From: Actinomycetota bacterium
GTDB taxonomy: Bacteria; Actinomycetota; Geothermincolia; Fen-727; JAQURN01
NCBI GenBank assembly: GCA_028715585.1
Contig: JAQURN010000008.1
Coordinates: 1 to 18,169 of the forward strand
Reading direction: 5' to 3'
Length of the DNA stretch: 18,169 nt
Shown here: piece after piece, positions 1 through 6,201 of the stretch
Layout of the letters: every line of letters begins with the position of its first letter
How positions within the stretch are numbered: position 1 is the stretch's first letter
Translations under genes and position numbers: made by a program
The notes under the pieces: model-generated
Database searches by the model: none
Told to the model about the DNA's origin: nothing
The model's input: only the letters and a program-made list of their open reading frames with translations

Positions 1-1
1 C

Positions 2-442
2 GTCTTGGACCCCACTCTTATAAATCGTGCCGCTGAAAAATTCGGAAGCCAATGCGTGGTGGTTGCGATTGACGGAAAGGAAGTAGGGGAGGGAAAGTGG
101 GAGGTATATACGCACGGGGGAAGAAAAGCAAGCGGCCTCGATGTGGTCAAGTGGGCAGTGGAAGTCGAAGGGAGAGGCGCGGGAGAGATTCTTCTTACCA
201 GCATGGATAGAGATGGAACCAACTTGGGCTATGATATCCCTCTTACAAAAGCGGTGTGCGATGCCATATCTATACCCGTTATTGCAAGCGGAGGCGCCGG
301 AAAGCTCGAACATCTCGCGGAGGTAATAGAGTTGACCGGCTGTGACGCCGTCCTCGCGGCTAGCATCTTCCATTATGGAAAATATAGTGTTTCAGAAGCA
401 AAGAACTATCTTGCTTCCAGGGGTATTGAAGTGAGATTATAA
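2..442 (+). CDS. hisF: Imidazole glycerol phosphate synthase cyclase subunit HisF (C-terminal part)
   Basis: This gene enters the window from the left; about 147 C-terminal residues remain of a protein usually near 250. HisF is the cyclase half of the HisF-HisH complex. It uses ammonia from HisH to convert PRFAR to imidazole glycerol phosphate plus AICAR in cytoplasmic histidine synthesis. Visible hallmarks of the half-barrel are VVVAID, which carries the catalytic Asp, LLTSMDRDGT with the second catalytic Asp, and the phosphate-binding IASGGAGKLEH and AASIFHYG segments. The C-terminus ends in the family-typical GIEVRL. The frame is open up to the window edge, so nothing suggests truncation in the genome. 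hisI lies 1.3 kb downstream on the same strand with one unrelated gene between them. Confidence 0.97.
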   Translation, partial: VLDPTLINRAAEKFGSQCVVVAIDGKEVGEGKWEVYTHGGRKASGLDVVKWAVEVEGRGAGEILLTSMDRDGTNLGYDIPLTKAVCDAISIPVIASGGAGKLEHLAEVIELTGCDAVLAASIFHYGKYSVSEAKNYLASRGIEVRL

Positions 443-484
443 GAGTTAGGCTCGAGCTTTTTAGCTTGGCTTTGTGGTTTGATT

Positions 485-498
485 CTCGCGTCCGCGAG
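485..498 (+). other. Short hairpin upstream of the substrate-binding protein gene
   Basis: CTCGC (485-489) and GCGAG (494-498) can pair around a GTCC loop just upstream of the start region. There is no T-run, so it is not a classical terminator. It could be an mRNA processing or stability element between hisF and the next gene; no function is shown. Confidence 0.3.
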
Positions 499-518
499 TA
501 TCTGATTGGGGAAAACAG

Positions 519-1700
519 TTGAGCATGGCAGTTTCAAAAAAAGAAAACCCTTTTTTGCTTGCTTTCTTGGTTTGTTTATCCCTTTTCCTCTTGCTTCAAA
601 CGTCTGGCTGTTGTGAGCCACAGGAAAAGGGAGCCTTCAAGATTGGCGTTGTAATTTCTCTCACGGGGGTGGCGGAACCCCTTGGCAGGCCAGAAAAGAA
701 TTCTATTGAGCTCCTTGAAAAGAAAATCAATGCAGCGGGTGGGATAAGCGGAAGGAAAGTAGATTTTCTCATAAGGGATGATGAAAGTGAGCCCCAGAGG
801 GCAAGCCAGCTCGCCTCGGAGTTGCTTACAAAGAATAAGGTGTCCGCGATTATAGGGGGAAGCATAACAAGCTGCACCATGGCTATGATACCAATCGCAG
901 AAAGAAACAAAATACCCCTGGTTTCGTGCGCGGCTGGAACTGACATAACGACCCCGCCAAGGAAATGGGTCTTCAGCGTTGCTCCGCCCAGCTCGCTAGT
1001 TGTGGAAAAGCTGCTGAGTTACATCCAAGAAAATCAGGAAAAAAACAAAATCGCGCTACTTTACGATGTCACTGCTTACGGCGCCACAGCGGTAAATGAG
1101 CTGGAAACCAAAGCCCAAGAGAGAGGAATAACTCTTGTCTCCAAAGAAAGCTATGGCTCCGCTGATGTGGACATGACCAGGCAGTTGAGGAAAATAAATG
1201 CGACCGATGCCCAGGTCCTCATAATATGGGGAACAAACCCTGGTCCTGCCTATATCGCGAGGAACGCAAGGGATTTGGGCATAGACATTCCCCTGATAGG
1301 AAGTCATGGCATCGCTAACATGGACTTTATTCAGCTGGCGGGAAGTGCAGCGGAAGGTGTAGTTTTCCCTGCTGGAAGGCTTTTGATTCCCGAAGCCATT
1401 CCAAAAGAGACAAAACAAAGAGCGATGGTAGAAGAATTTCGCGAAGAATATAGGCGCGCCTATAATGAGGAAATAAGCACATTCGCGGCTCATGGCTGGG
1501 ACGCGGGGCTCATCGTAACCGAGGCGATGAAAAGGGCGGGGGGAGACCCCAAAAAACTCCGTGACGAGATTGAGGAAACGCGTGAATTGGTTGGAGTTGA
1601 CGGAATATTCTCGATTTCGAAGACGAATCACTGTGGCCTTAAGCTAGAAGACTTGGTGATGCTCAAAATAAAAGATGGCAGATGGACGCTTGGGGAATAG
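519..1700 (+). CDS. Branched-chain-type ABC transporter substrate-binding lipoprotein (orphan)
   Basis: This looks like a Peripla_BP_6/LivJ-family extracytoplasmic receptor of about 393 residues, a normal family length. The N-terminus has a lysine-containing n-region, a hydrophobic stretch at residues 12-26 and a lipobox-like QTSGC with Cys31 as the likely lipidated residue. The mature part begins with the family opening KIGVVISLTGVAEPLG and continues with GRKVDFLIRDDESEP, AIIGGSITSCTMAMIPIAE and a late FAAHGWDAGLIVTEA segment. These receptors bind amino acids or related small molecules and hand them to a Liv-type permease, but no permease or ATPase gene is in this window. It sits between hisF and hisI, 76 bases after hisF. 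The TTG at 519 is 7 bases after a GGGG Shine-Dalgarno-like run at 508-511; an in-frame ATG at 525 is the alternative. The ligand cannot be read from sequence. Confidence 0.88.
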   Translation: MSMAVSKKENPFLLAFLVCLSLFLLLQTSGCCEPQEKGAFKIGVVISLTGVAEPLGRPEKNSIELLEKKINAAGGISGRKVDFLIRDDESEPQRASQLASELLTKNKVSAIIGGSITSCTMAMIPIAERNKIPLVSCAAGTDITTPPRKWVFSVAPPSSLVVEKLLSYIQENQEKNKIALLYDVTAYGATAVNELETKAQERGITLVSKESYGSADVDMTRQLRKINATDAQVLIIWGTNPGPAYIARNARDLGIDIPLIGSHGIANMDFIQLAGSAAEGVVFPAGRLLIPEAIPKETKQRAMVEEFREEYRRAYNEEISTFAAHGWDAGLIVTEAMKRAGGDPKKLRDEIEETRELVGVDGIFSISKTNHCGLKLEDLVMLKIKDGRWTLGE

Positions 1701-1731
1701 CCAACCCGATGATGATTTGAGGTTTTGATTG

Positions 1732-2073
1732 ATGGAAGACGAAGTCGAGATTCAGGGAGTCGAGGATCTTCATTACGATGAGGGGGGCTTGATTCCCGCA
1801 ATTGTACAAGAAGAAGAAACCGGGATGGTTTTGATGCTGGCTTACATGAACAAAGAGTCCCTCCAGAAAACCCTTAAAAGCGGCCGTACGTGGTTTTACT
1901 CGAGAAGCAGGAAGAGGCTCTGGCAGAAAGGCGAAACCAGTGGAAATATCCAGACGGTCAAGAGAATAAAATACGATTGCGATGCCGATGCTCTCTTGGT
2001 TGAGGTCAACCAGAGAGGCGTCGCCTGTCATACCGGCAACAAAAGCTGTTTCTATAGAGAGTTAAGCTCGTAG
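1732..2073 (+). CDS. hisI: Phosphoribosyl-AMP cyclohydrolase HisI
   Basis: This 113-residue protein is the stand-alone cyclohydrolase that opens the purine ring of PR-AMP in the third step of histidine synthesis. Visible features are the MLAYMNKESL segment near residues 35-44, TWFYSRSRKRLWQKGETSGN at 53-72, the metal-binding DCDADA at 82-87 and the zinc-ligand cysteines Cys99 and Cys106 in ACHTGNKSCFY. With Cys83 this gives the expected three cysteines. There is no fused HisE pyrophosphohydrolase domain, so that step must be encoded elsewhere. The ATG at 1732 follows GAGG (1719-1722) by 9 bases; an in-frame TTG at 1729 is also well spaced. It is 31 bases after the substrate-binding protein gene and probably cotranscribed with it. 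Confidence 0.96.
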   Translation: MEDEVEIQGVEDLHYDEGGLIPAIVQEEETGMVLMLAYMNKESLQKTLKSGRTWFYSRSRKRLWQKGETSGNIQTVKRIKYDCDADALLVEVNQRGVACHTGNKSCFYRELSS

Positions 2074-2105
2074 CCGCGGCACTCGAAACCAAATCGGCGT
2101 TTCTC

Positions 2106-2114
2106 TGCTATAAT
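2106..2114 (+). promoter_or_regulatory. Extended -10 promoter for the winged-helix gene
   Basis: TGC followed by TATAAT (2109-2114) is a perfect extended -10 element about 40 bases before the GTG start at 2154. No good -35 box is seen at the standard distance. The ten bases CTGCTATAAT recur at 6780 and 7654. Confidence 0.55.
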
Positions 2115-2153
2115 TTCAGCGTACCTGCTGTTTTCGCATATTGGTGGTACCCA

Positions 2154-2519
2154 GTGCCAGTCGATGACGTTGCCCCGGAAATTCTTGAATTTATTGATAA
2201 ATACATCCACAGATTCGTCTGCTGGGACATCCTGGTGTATTTTCACGAGAATCCAGAGTTTGAGCGAAAACTTTCAGAAATAGCAGTAGATGTGGGACGG
2301 AGAATTTCAATCATCCAGCCGACACTGGAAGAATTTGTAAAGGAAGGCATTTTAGAAGTGGCATCGAGCGAGGAAGAGGAGGAGGAAATAACATATAGAT
2401 ATTGTGCTCCCGCAAACTTCAGAAAGATGGCGGATGATTTCATTCTAGCCACTCAGGATAGAACAACCAGACTCGCGATTGTAAGCAGAATTCTCCAGAA
2501 AGAGACGGAGATGATTTGA
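2154..2519 (+). CDS. Small acidic winged-helix-like protein
   Basis: I do not recognise a named family. The 121-residue product has a pattern that fits a winged-helix fold: a helix around residues 24-35 (DILVYFHENP), then KLSEIAVDVGRRISIIQPTL resembling the second and recognition helices, then EEFVKEGIL leading into a strand pair split by the acidic run SSEEEEEEITY. The C-terminal helix (residues 85-121) is amphipathic and could dimerise. Transcription factors of MarR/ArsR-like architecture look like this, but DNA binding is inference only. The GTG start at 2154 follows GGTGG (2143-2147) by 6 bases, and an extended -10 promoter lies 40 bases upstream. It stands alone between hisI and tRNA-Gly. 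Confidence 0.7.
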   Translation: MPVDDVAPEILEFIDKYIHRFVCWDILVYFHENPEFERKLSEIAVDVGRRISIIQPTLEEFVKEGILEVASSEEEEEEITYRYCAPANFRKMADDFILATQDRTTRLAIVSRILQKETEMI

Positions 2520-2552
2520 TTTTCCACGGCGCTTCGCGGTGGCAAGGGCTGA

Positions 2553-2581
2553 TTGACGAAAAAGGTGCGCTAAATTAGAAT
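2553..2581 (+). promoter_or_regulatory. Sigma-70-type promoter of tRNA-Gly
   Basis: TTGACG (2553-2558) and TAGAAT (2576-2581) are separated by exactly 17 bases, with five of six consensus bases in each box. Initiation would be expected around 2588, a few bases before the mature tRNA at 2591. This is the clearest two-box promoter in the window. Confidence 0.8.
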
Positions 2582-2590
2582 TTTTCTTGA

Positions 2591-2666
2591 GCGGGAATAG
2601 CTCAGTTGGTAGAGCGCCACCTTGCCAAGGTGGAGGTCGCCGGTTCGAGCCCGGTTTCCCGCTCCA
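2591..2666 (+). tRNA. tRNA-Gly (GCC)
   Basis: This is a 76-base cloverleaf with acceptor stem GCGGGAA pairing with TTCCCGC, a D-arm with GGTAGAGC, anticodon stem CCACC/GGTGG and loop TTGCCAA. The anticodon GCC is at 2624-2626. The T-arm is canonical (GGTTCGAGCC) and CCA is encoded at 2664-2666. Its last 19 bases recur at 3420-3438 beyond the toxin-antitoxin genes. Confidence 0.97.
2648..2666 (+). repeat. attL-like direct repeat within the tRNA-Gly 3' end
   Basis: These 19 bases of the T-arm, acceptor stem and CCA match 3420-3438 at 18 positions; the only difference is G2653 versus C3425. The last 13 bases (GTTTCCCGCTCCA) are identical. Tyrosine-recombinase islands classically integrate at tRNA 3' ends and leave such a repeat pair. 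Confidence 0.6.
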
Positions 2667-2691
2667 AACGCATTAATTCCTTTGCCGAGGA

Positions 2692-3099
2692 CTATTTGAG
2701 TTTGCCTTTCTCGAATCTCCAGAAATCGGATGGTTTGATAATTCTTGTACTCTCGAAACGCTCAAGAATCAACAGGTCTTCGTCACCGGTTAATAGGCAA
2801 TCTGCTCGCGCTGCTTTCGCACAACCAAGAACAAGGTCATCTGAAGGATCTCGGCAGATGGGCTCTTCAATCGGAGTTACCTCGACATATTCTAGATGGT
2901 CACTGAGAAAGCGCAAGACTTCCGCGATTTGGGAGGAAGGAAAAGAGAACTTCTTAACTAGAACGCCTTCCACTTCGTCAAAAATATGCTGTGAAATGAA
3001 GTTCCGATGTGCAGAAAGGCAATGCTTAAAAACCTCGAAAGATGAACCCCTAGCGATAAAGGCCGATACGATTACGTTGGTATCGAATACAATCCTCAA
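2692..3099 (-). CDS. vapC: PIN-domain toxin (VapC-like, COG1569 type)
   Basis: This 135-residue protein is a PIN-domain ribonuclease of the kind that forms the toxin of type II toxin-antitoxin pairs. The N-terminus VFDTNVIVSAF carries the first catalytic Asp (Asp6). DEVEGVL supplies Glu42 or Glu44, and RDPSDDLVLGCAKAARADCL followed by TGDEDLL supplies the C-terminal acids (Asp88, Asp106, Asp108). All expected acidic ligands are therefore present and the enzyme looks intact. Family members cleave specific tRNAs or rRNA, but this one's target is unknown. The TTG start overlaps the antitoxin TGA by four bases, which implies translational coupling. The gene runs toward tRNA-Gly and stops 25 bases from its CCA end. 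Confidence 0.9.
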   Translation of the reverse strand: MRIVFDTNVIVSAFIARGSSFEVFKHCLSAHRNFISQHIFDEVEGVLVKKFSFPSSQIAEVLRFLSDHLEYVEVTPIEEPICRDPSDDLVLGCAKAARADCLLTGDEDLLILERFESTRIIKPSDFWRFEKGKLK

Positions 3100-3314
3100 G
3101 ACACTTCCTTGAAAACATCCTCGTCGGTAAAAATTCCTTTAGCCTCGGCGAGAGGAACCATGTTCTGACGGATGTGCTCAAGGTCTTTTCTGGCGAAATA
3201 TTCTCTCAATGCTTCTCTTATAATGTCGCTGCGGTTCACCTGATCCCTTTTAACCGCCTCATCCAGCTTTTCCTTAAGGCTTGTTGGTAAGCTAATCGAA
3301 ATTGACTCCCTCAC
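3096..3314 (-). CDS. vapB: Ribbon-helix-helix antitoxin (CopG/VapB-like)
   Basis: This 72-residue protein begins with a ribbon-helix-helix DNA-binding fold: strand ESISISLPTSL, helix KEKLDEAVKRD, then the typical NRSDIIREALREYF second helix, complete by about residue 45. The remaining tail (about 27 residues, ending DEDVFKEVS) is the usual toxin-wrapping segment. It should neutralise the PIN toxin encoded directly downstream and repress its own promoter as an RHH dimer. The GTG start at 3314 follows a GGGGAG Shine-Dalgarno run on the reverse strand. Upstream, two copies of TATTACAA (3339-3346 and 3363-3370) are candidate operator half-sites. Confidence 0.88.
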   Translation of the reverse strand: MRESISISLPTSLKEKLDEAVKRDQVNRSDIIREALREYFARKDLEHIRQNMVPLAEAKGIFTDEDVFKEVS

Positions 3315-3335
3315 AATGCTCCCCTTCTGTCTATT

Positions 3336-3374
3336 TTGTATTACAAACTAACAAAACTACTTTATTACAATGTA
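3336..3374. promoter_or_regulatory. Candidate operator/promoter region of the toxin-antitoxin pair
   Basis: TTGTATTACAA (3336-3346) is an imperfectly centred palindrome with arms TTGTA/TACAA. TACAATGTA (3366-3374) is a second one with arms TACA/TGTA. Both sit inside a direct repeat of TATTACAA whose copies start 24 bases apart. RHH antitoxins commonly bind paired short sites such as these just upstream of their own start. I see no convincing -35/-10 pair. Confidence 0.4.
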
Positions 3375-3419
3375 GCACAGTTTTCAAGGTTCCTGAACAA
3401 AAAGCGCGGAGAACGAGCA

Positions 3420-3438
3420 AGCCCCGTTTCCCGCTCCA
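3420..3438 (+). repeat. attR-like second copy of the tRNA-Gly 3' end
   Basis: These 19 bases repeat the tRNA-Gly 3' terminus including CCA, with one mismatch, 772 bases downstream in the same orientation. No other tRNA parts are recognisable upstream of it, so it is a fragment rather than a gene. It marks the far edge of the vapBC islet. Confidence 0.65.
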
Positions 3439-3514
3439 TCACTGTAATTCGAGTGTGAGGATGAACTATTCCAACTTATCCTGTAAAATCGAAGAAGCGA
3501 CATAGAGCTGGTTG

Positions 3515-3588
3515 GGCGGCGTAGCCAAGTGGCAAGGCAGAGGTCTGCAAAACCTCTAACGTGGGTTCGATTCCCACCGCCGCCTCCA
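3515..3588 (+). tRNA. tRNA-Cys (GCA)
   Basis: This is a 74-base cloverleaf with acceptor GGCGGCG/CGCCGCC, anticodon stem GAGGT/ACCTC and loop CTGCAAA, giving anticodon GCA at 3547-3549. The T-arm is GTGGGTTCGATTCCCAC, the discriminator is T and CCA is encoded. It is separated from the islet edge by 76 bases. A TGTAAAAT at 3482-3489 could be its -10 element, but no clear -35 is visible. Confidence 0.96.
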
Positions 3589-3602
3589 TCACTTTCTTTT
3601 CG

Positions 3603-3611
3603 TGATATAAT
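3603..3611 (+). promoter_or_regulatory. Extended -10 promoter for the transporter/lyase operon
   Basis: TGA followed by a perfect TATAAT (3606-3611) lies 45 bases before the transporter start and 15 bases after tRNA-Cys. The corresponding -35 position falls inside the tRNA acceptor/CCA end and has no match, so this would be an extended -10 promoter. Confidence 0.5.
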
Positions 3612-3656
3612 AACTAAAGAGCCGAGTCGGCATGCCAGGTAAGATTGGGGAAGTTT

Positions 3657-4814
3657 ATGGGCTTGATCTTGCTAATTGTTTTCTACTTGCTCTTTCCAGC
3701 TTTGGTAATCTACCTTTGCTACCGCTTCCCAGTAATAAATAAAGTTGGGGCTGTGATTATTTGCTACCTCGTTGGCATGTTGGTCGGCAACTTTTTTACC
3801 TTCTCTCCGGAAATAGCGAAGATGCAAAATACCCTTACCTCAGCTGCTGTTGCTTTGGCGTTACCACTTCTACTCTTCTCCATGGATGTAAAGGCGTGGT
3901 TTCACCTCGCCGGTAAAGCTACTTTGTGCATGCTCCTGGCAACGATTGCCATCCTCGTCGTAGCCTTTGGCGGATTCATGCTTATCCGTGGCGATACCCC
4001 TTACGCCTGGCAGTTGGGGGGCATGGCCGTAGGGCTCTATACTGGTGGCACCCCCAACCTGGCGGCAATTAAGACCGCTCTGGACGTAAGTTCAAATGTC
4101 TATATCACAATGCATACCTATGACACCGTGATTTCGCTGATTTATATCCTCTTTTTGGTCTCTGTGGGCCAAAGGTTTTTTCAGCTATATCTTCCCAAGT
4201 TTGAAAAGAAGAGCGAAGTTTATGCCGCGGAAGAACAAGCTGAGATGGAAGCTATTGATTCCTACAAGGGGATTCTCAGCCGCAAAACCCTGGTTCCCTT
4301 GCTTGGCGCCTTAGGGCTCTCAATAGTGATTCTTGCCGTCGCGGTCGGTATCTCTGAACTCGTCCCGAAAGAACATAGCGAGGCTGTGAGCATCCTGGCG
4401 GTTACTACCCTTGGAATTGCCTGCTCTTTCATCCCAAAAATCAGGCAAATAAAGAAGACGTTTCAATCGGGGATGTATCTGATTTACATCTTCTGCCTTG
4501 CCGTTGGCTCGATGGCGAACCTCAAAGAGCTTTTTACCAAGTTCAACTGGCCAATAATGGGCTTTGTTATTTTTTGCATCTTTGGTTCGCTACTTTTACA
4601 CTCTTTGCTGTGTCGCATATTTAAAATTGACGCGGATACCATGATTATCGTCTCTACCTCGGCAATCTGCTCGCCGCCTTTTGTCCCAGTCGTAGCCAAT
4701 GCTTTGAAGAACCCTCAAATTATTTTATCCGGCCTCTATACAGGAATTATTGGCTATGCGATTGGCAATTATCTCGGCATCGCTTTCTCTTATCTCTTAA
4801 AAAGTTCTTTCTAA
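3657..4814 (+). CDS. DUF819-family multi-pass membrane protein, putative transporter
   Basis: The 385-residue product is very hydrophobic, with roughly ten to twelve membrane segments. Two inverted halves are marked by conserved unwound-helix motifs: MAVGLYTGGTPNLAAIKTAL in the first half and TSAICSPPFVPVVANAL in the second, followed by GLYTGIIGYAIGNYLGI. These fit the DUF819 family (B. subtilis YjcL-like), whose architecture resembles cation-coupled carboxylate transporters; no substrate is established. A charged cytoplasmic loop (around residues 180-210, EKKSEVYAAEEQAEMEAID) separates the halves. The ATG at 3657 is chosen because GGGG at 3647-3650 precedes it by 6 bases; an upstream in-frame TTG at 3645 would overlap that ribosome-binding site. 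The lyase-like gene follows after 19 bases, so the two probably share a substrate pathway. Confidence 0.85.
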   Translation: MGLILLIVFYLLFPALVIYLCYRFPVINKVGAVIICYLVGMLVGNFFTFSPEIAKMQNTLTSAAVALALPLLLFSMDVKAWFHLAGKATLCMLLATIAILVVAFGGFMLIRGDTPYAWQLGGMAVGLYTGGTPNLAAIKTALDVSSNVYITMHTYDTVISLIYILFLVSVGQRFFQLYLPKFEKKSEVYAAEEQAEMEAIDSYKGILSRKTLVPLLGALGLSIVILAVAVGISELVPKEHSEAVSILAVTTLGIACSFIPKIRQIKKTFQSGMYLIYIFCLAVGSMANLKELFTKFNWPIMGFVIFCIFGSLLLHSLLCRIFKIDADTMIIVSTSAICSPPFVPVVANALKNPQIILSGLYTGIIGYAIGNYLGIAFSYLLKSSF

Positions 4815-4833
4815 TTACTAGGGGTGGTTACGC

Positions 4834-6195
4834 ATGAGTGACAATGAAAGCGCAAAGATACCCGAAAAGGGTTTGCCCCGAAGCGAAGTACTGGAAACGC
4901 TGCGCAACCTCAAGGGAGAAGACGCCAACTATAAGGATTCAAAACTCTGGAGCCTGGTATATTACCTGGGCGATGAACACACCCAATTCTTGCTTGAAGC
5001 TTTTAGCCTCTTCTTCTCAGAAAATCTCCTCAATCCTATAGCCTTCAAGAGTTTAAAGCGCTTAGAGCATGAAATAGTTCGGATGACCGCTAGCCTCTTG
5101 AGCGGAGATACTAACGTTGTGGGAACAGTGACAGCGGGAGGGACTGAGAGTTGTCTCCTGCCGGTGGTTGCTTACCGCGAGCGGGCTTTTGCCAAGCATC
5201 TTTTCCGAACCAAAAAGCCAGAAATGATTGCCCCGGAATCAGTTCACGTGGCTTGGGAAAAGGGAGCTCATTATTTCGGGGTGAAAATGGTCCATGCTCC
5301 TCTGAGAAGCGATCTCCGTGTCGATGTCGAGGCGGTCAAAAAACTCATTAACAAGCACACAGTCCTTATTGTCGCTTCTGCGCCTTCTTATCCACATGGA
5401 GTGATTGACCCAATTGCCGAACTTGGAAAGGTGGCTCAAGAGTATGATATTCCCCTTCATGTGGATAGCTGTCTCGGGGGGTTTATGCTCCCATTCCTGG
5501 AAAAGCTTGGCTACAAAATCCCGCCGTTTGATTTCAGGGTTCCCGGTGTCACTTCGATTTCAGCGGATGTGCATAAGTATGGCTACGGCGCTAAAGGTTT
5601 GTCGGTAGTCTTGTATCGGAATATGGATTATCTGAAACACCAGTTTTTTGTTTATGAAAACTGGCCAGGAGGGATTTTCATCTCGCCGGCTTTACTCGGC
5701 ACCCGGCCGGGAGGGCCGATCGCTGCTGGCTGGGCGGCAATGAAAACGCTTGGCATGGATGGTTACTGTGATGTGGCGCAAAGAACGATGAATACAACCG
5801 TCGCCCTAGAAAAGGGAATTCAATCGATTCCCGAACTGAAGATCTTGAGCAACCCCGAGATGAGTGTCTTCGCCTATGGGTCTAAATCCCGCAAGGTAAA
5901 TATCTTTGCCGTAGGGGATCAGATGGAGGAGAAAGGCTGGTTTGTTGACCGCTTACAGCGTCCGGAGGCGCTGCATGCAATAGTTACGCTGCCACACGAG
6001 CACATTGTTGATGAATTCACAAACGATCTGAAGGAGTCGGTTGAATATGTCAGGAATCATCCCTCTCTCGCTGTAAAAGGAAATGCCGCTTTATATGGGA
6101 TGATTGCTAAAGTGCCACTGAGGGGCATGGTTAAGAAAGAGGCTCTCAAAATAATGGAGAAGATGTACGGCCCCGACATGACCATGCCCTATTAA
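4834..6195 (+). CDS. Sphingosine-1-phosphate lyase-like PLP-dependent decarboxylase-family enzyme
   Basis: This 453-residue fold-type I PLP enzyme belongs to the group II decarboxylase superfamily and resembles sphingosine-1-phosphate lyases most closely. Visible motifs are GTVTAGGTESCLL (cofactor phosphate and ring contacts), APSYPHGVIDPI, HVDSCLGGF with the PLP-pyridine Asp, and TSISADVHKYGYGAKG with Lys248 as Schiff-base lysine and the second lyase-type lysine Lys254. GGIFISPALLGTRPGGPIAAGWAAM (in two parts here: GGIFISPALLGTRPGG, then PIAAGWAAM) follows. The ending LYGMIAKVP also matches lyases. Eukaryotic members have an N-terminal membrane anchor; none is evident here. Characterised bacterial relatives cleave phosphorylated long-chain bases, but a glutamate/tyrosine-decarboxylase-like role cannot be excluded. 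The ATG at 4834 follows AGGGGTGG by 6 bases. It is the second gene of an operon with the transporter. Confidence 0.85.
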   Translation: MSDNESAKIPEKGLPRSEVLETLRNLKGEDANYKDSKLWSLVYYLGDEHTQFLLEAFSLFFSENLLNPIAFKSLKRLEHEIVRMTASLLSGDTNVVGTVTAGGTESCLLPVVAYRERAFAKHLFRTKKPEMIAPESVHVAWEKGAHYFGVKMVHAPLRSDLRVDVEAVKKLINKHTVLIVASAPSYPHGVIDPIAELGKVAQEYDIPLHVDSCLGGFMLPFLEKLGYKIPPFDFRVPGVTSISADVHKYGYGAKGLSVVLYRNMDYLKHQFFVYENWPGGIFISPALLGTRPGGPIAAGWAAMKTLGMDGYCDVAQRTMNTTVALEKGIQSIPELKILSNPEMSVFAYGSKSRKVNIFAVGDQMEEKGWFVDRLQRPEALHAIVTLPHEHIVDEFTNDLKESVEYVRNHPSLAVKGNAALYGMIAKVPLRGMVKKEALKIMEKMYGPDMTMPY

Positions 6196-6201
6196 CCATA
6201 G

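Noticed and set aside
2521..2552. Hairpin CCACGGCG/CGCGGTGG after the winged-helix gene as a terminator
   Set aside because: The stem has a mismatch and no following T-run; it may still fold, but I cannot support termination.
2606..3112. Forward open frame starting inside tRNA-Gly (begins MVERHLAKVEVAGSSPVSR)
   Set aside because: This is the well-known false protein produced by translating a tRNA; the rest is antisense to the toxin gene.
3302..3505. Forward open frame across the antitoxin promoter and attR-like repeat
   Set aside because: No homology pattern, no ribosome-binding site, and it spans a tRNA fragment and probable operator sequences.
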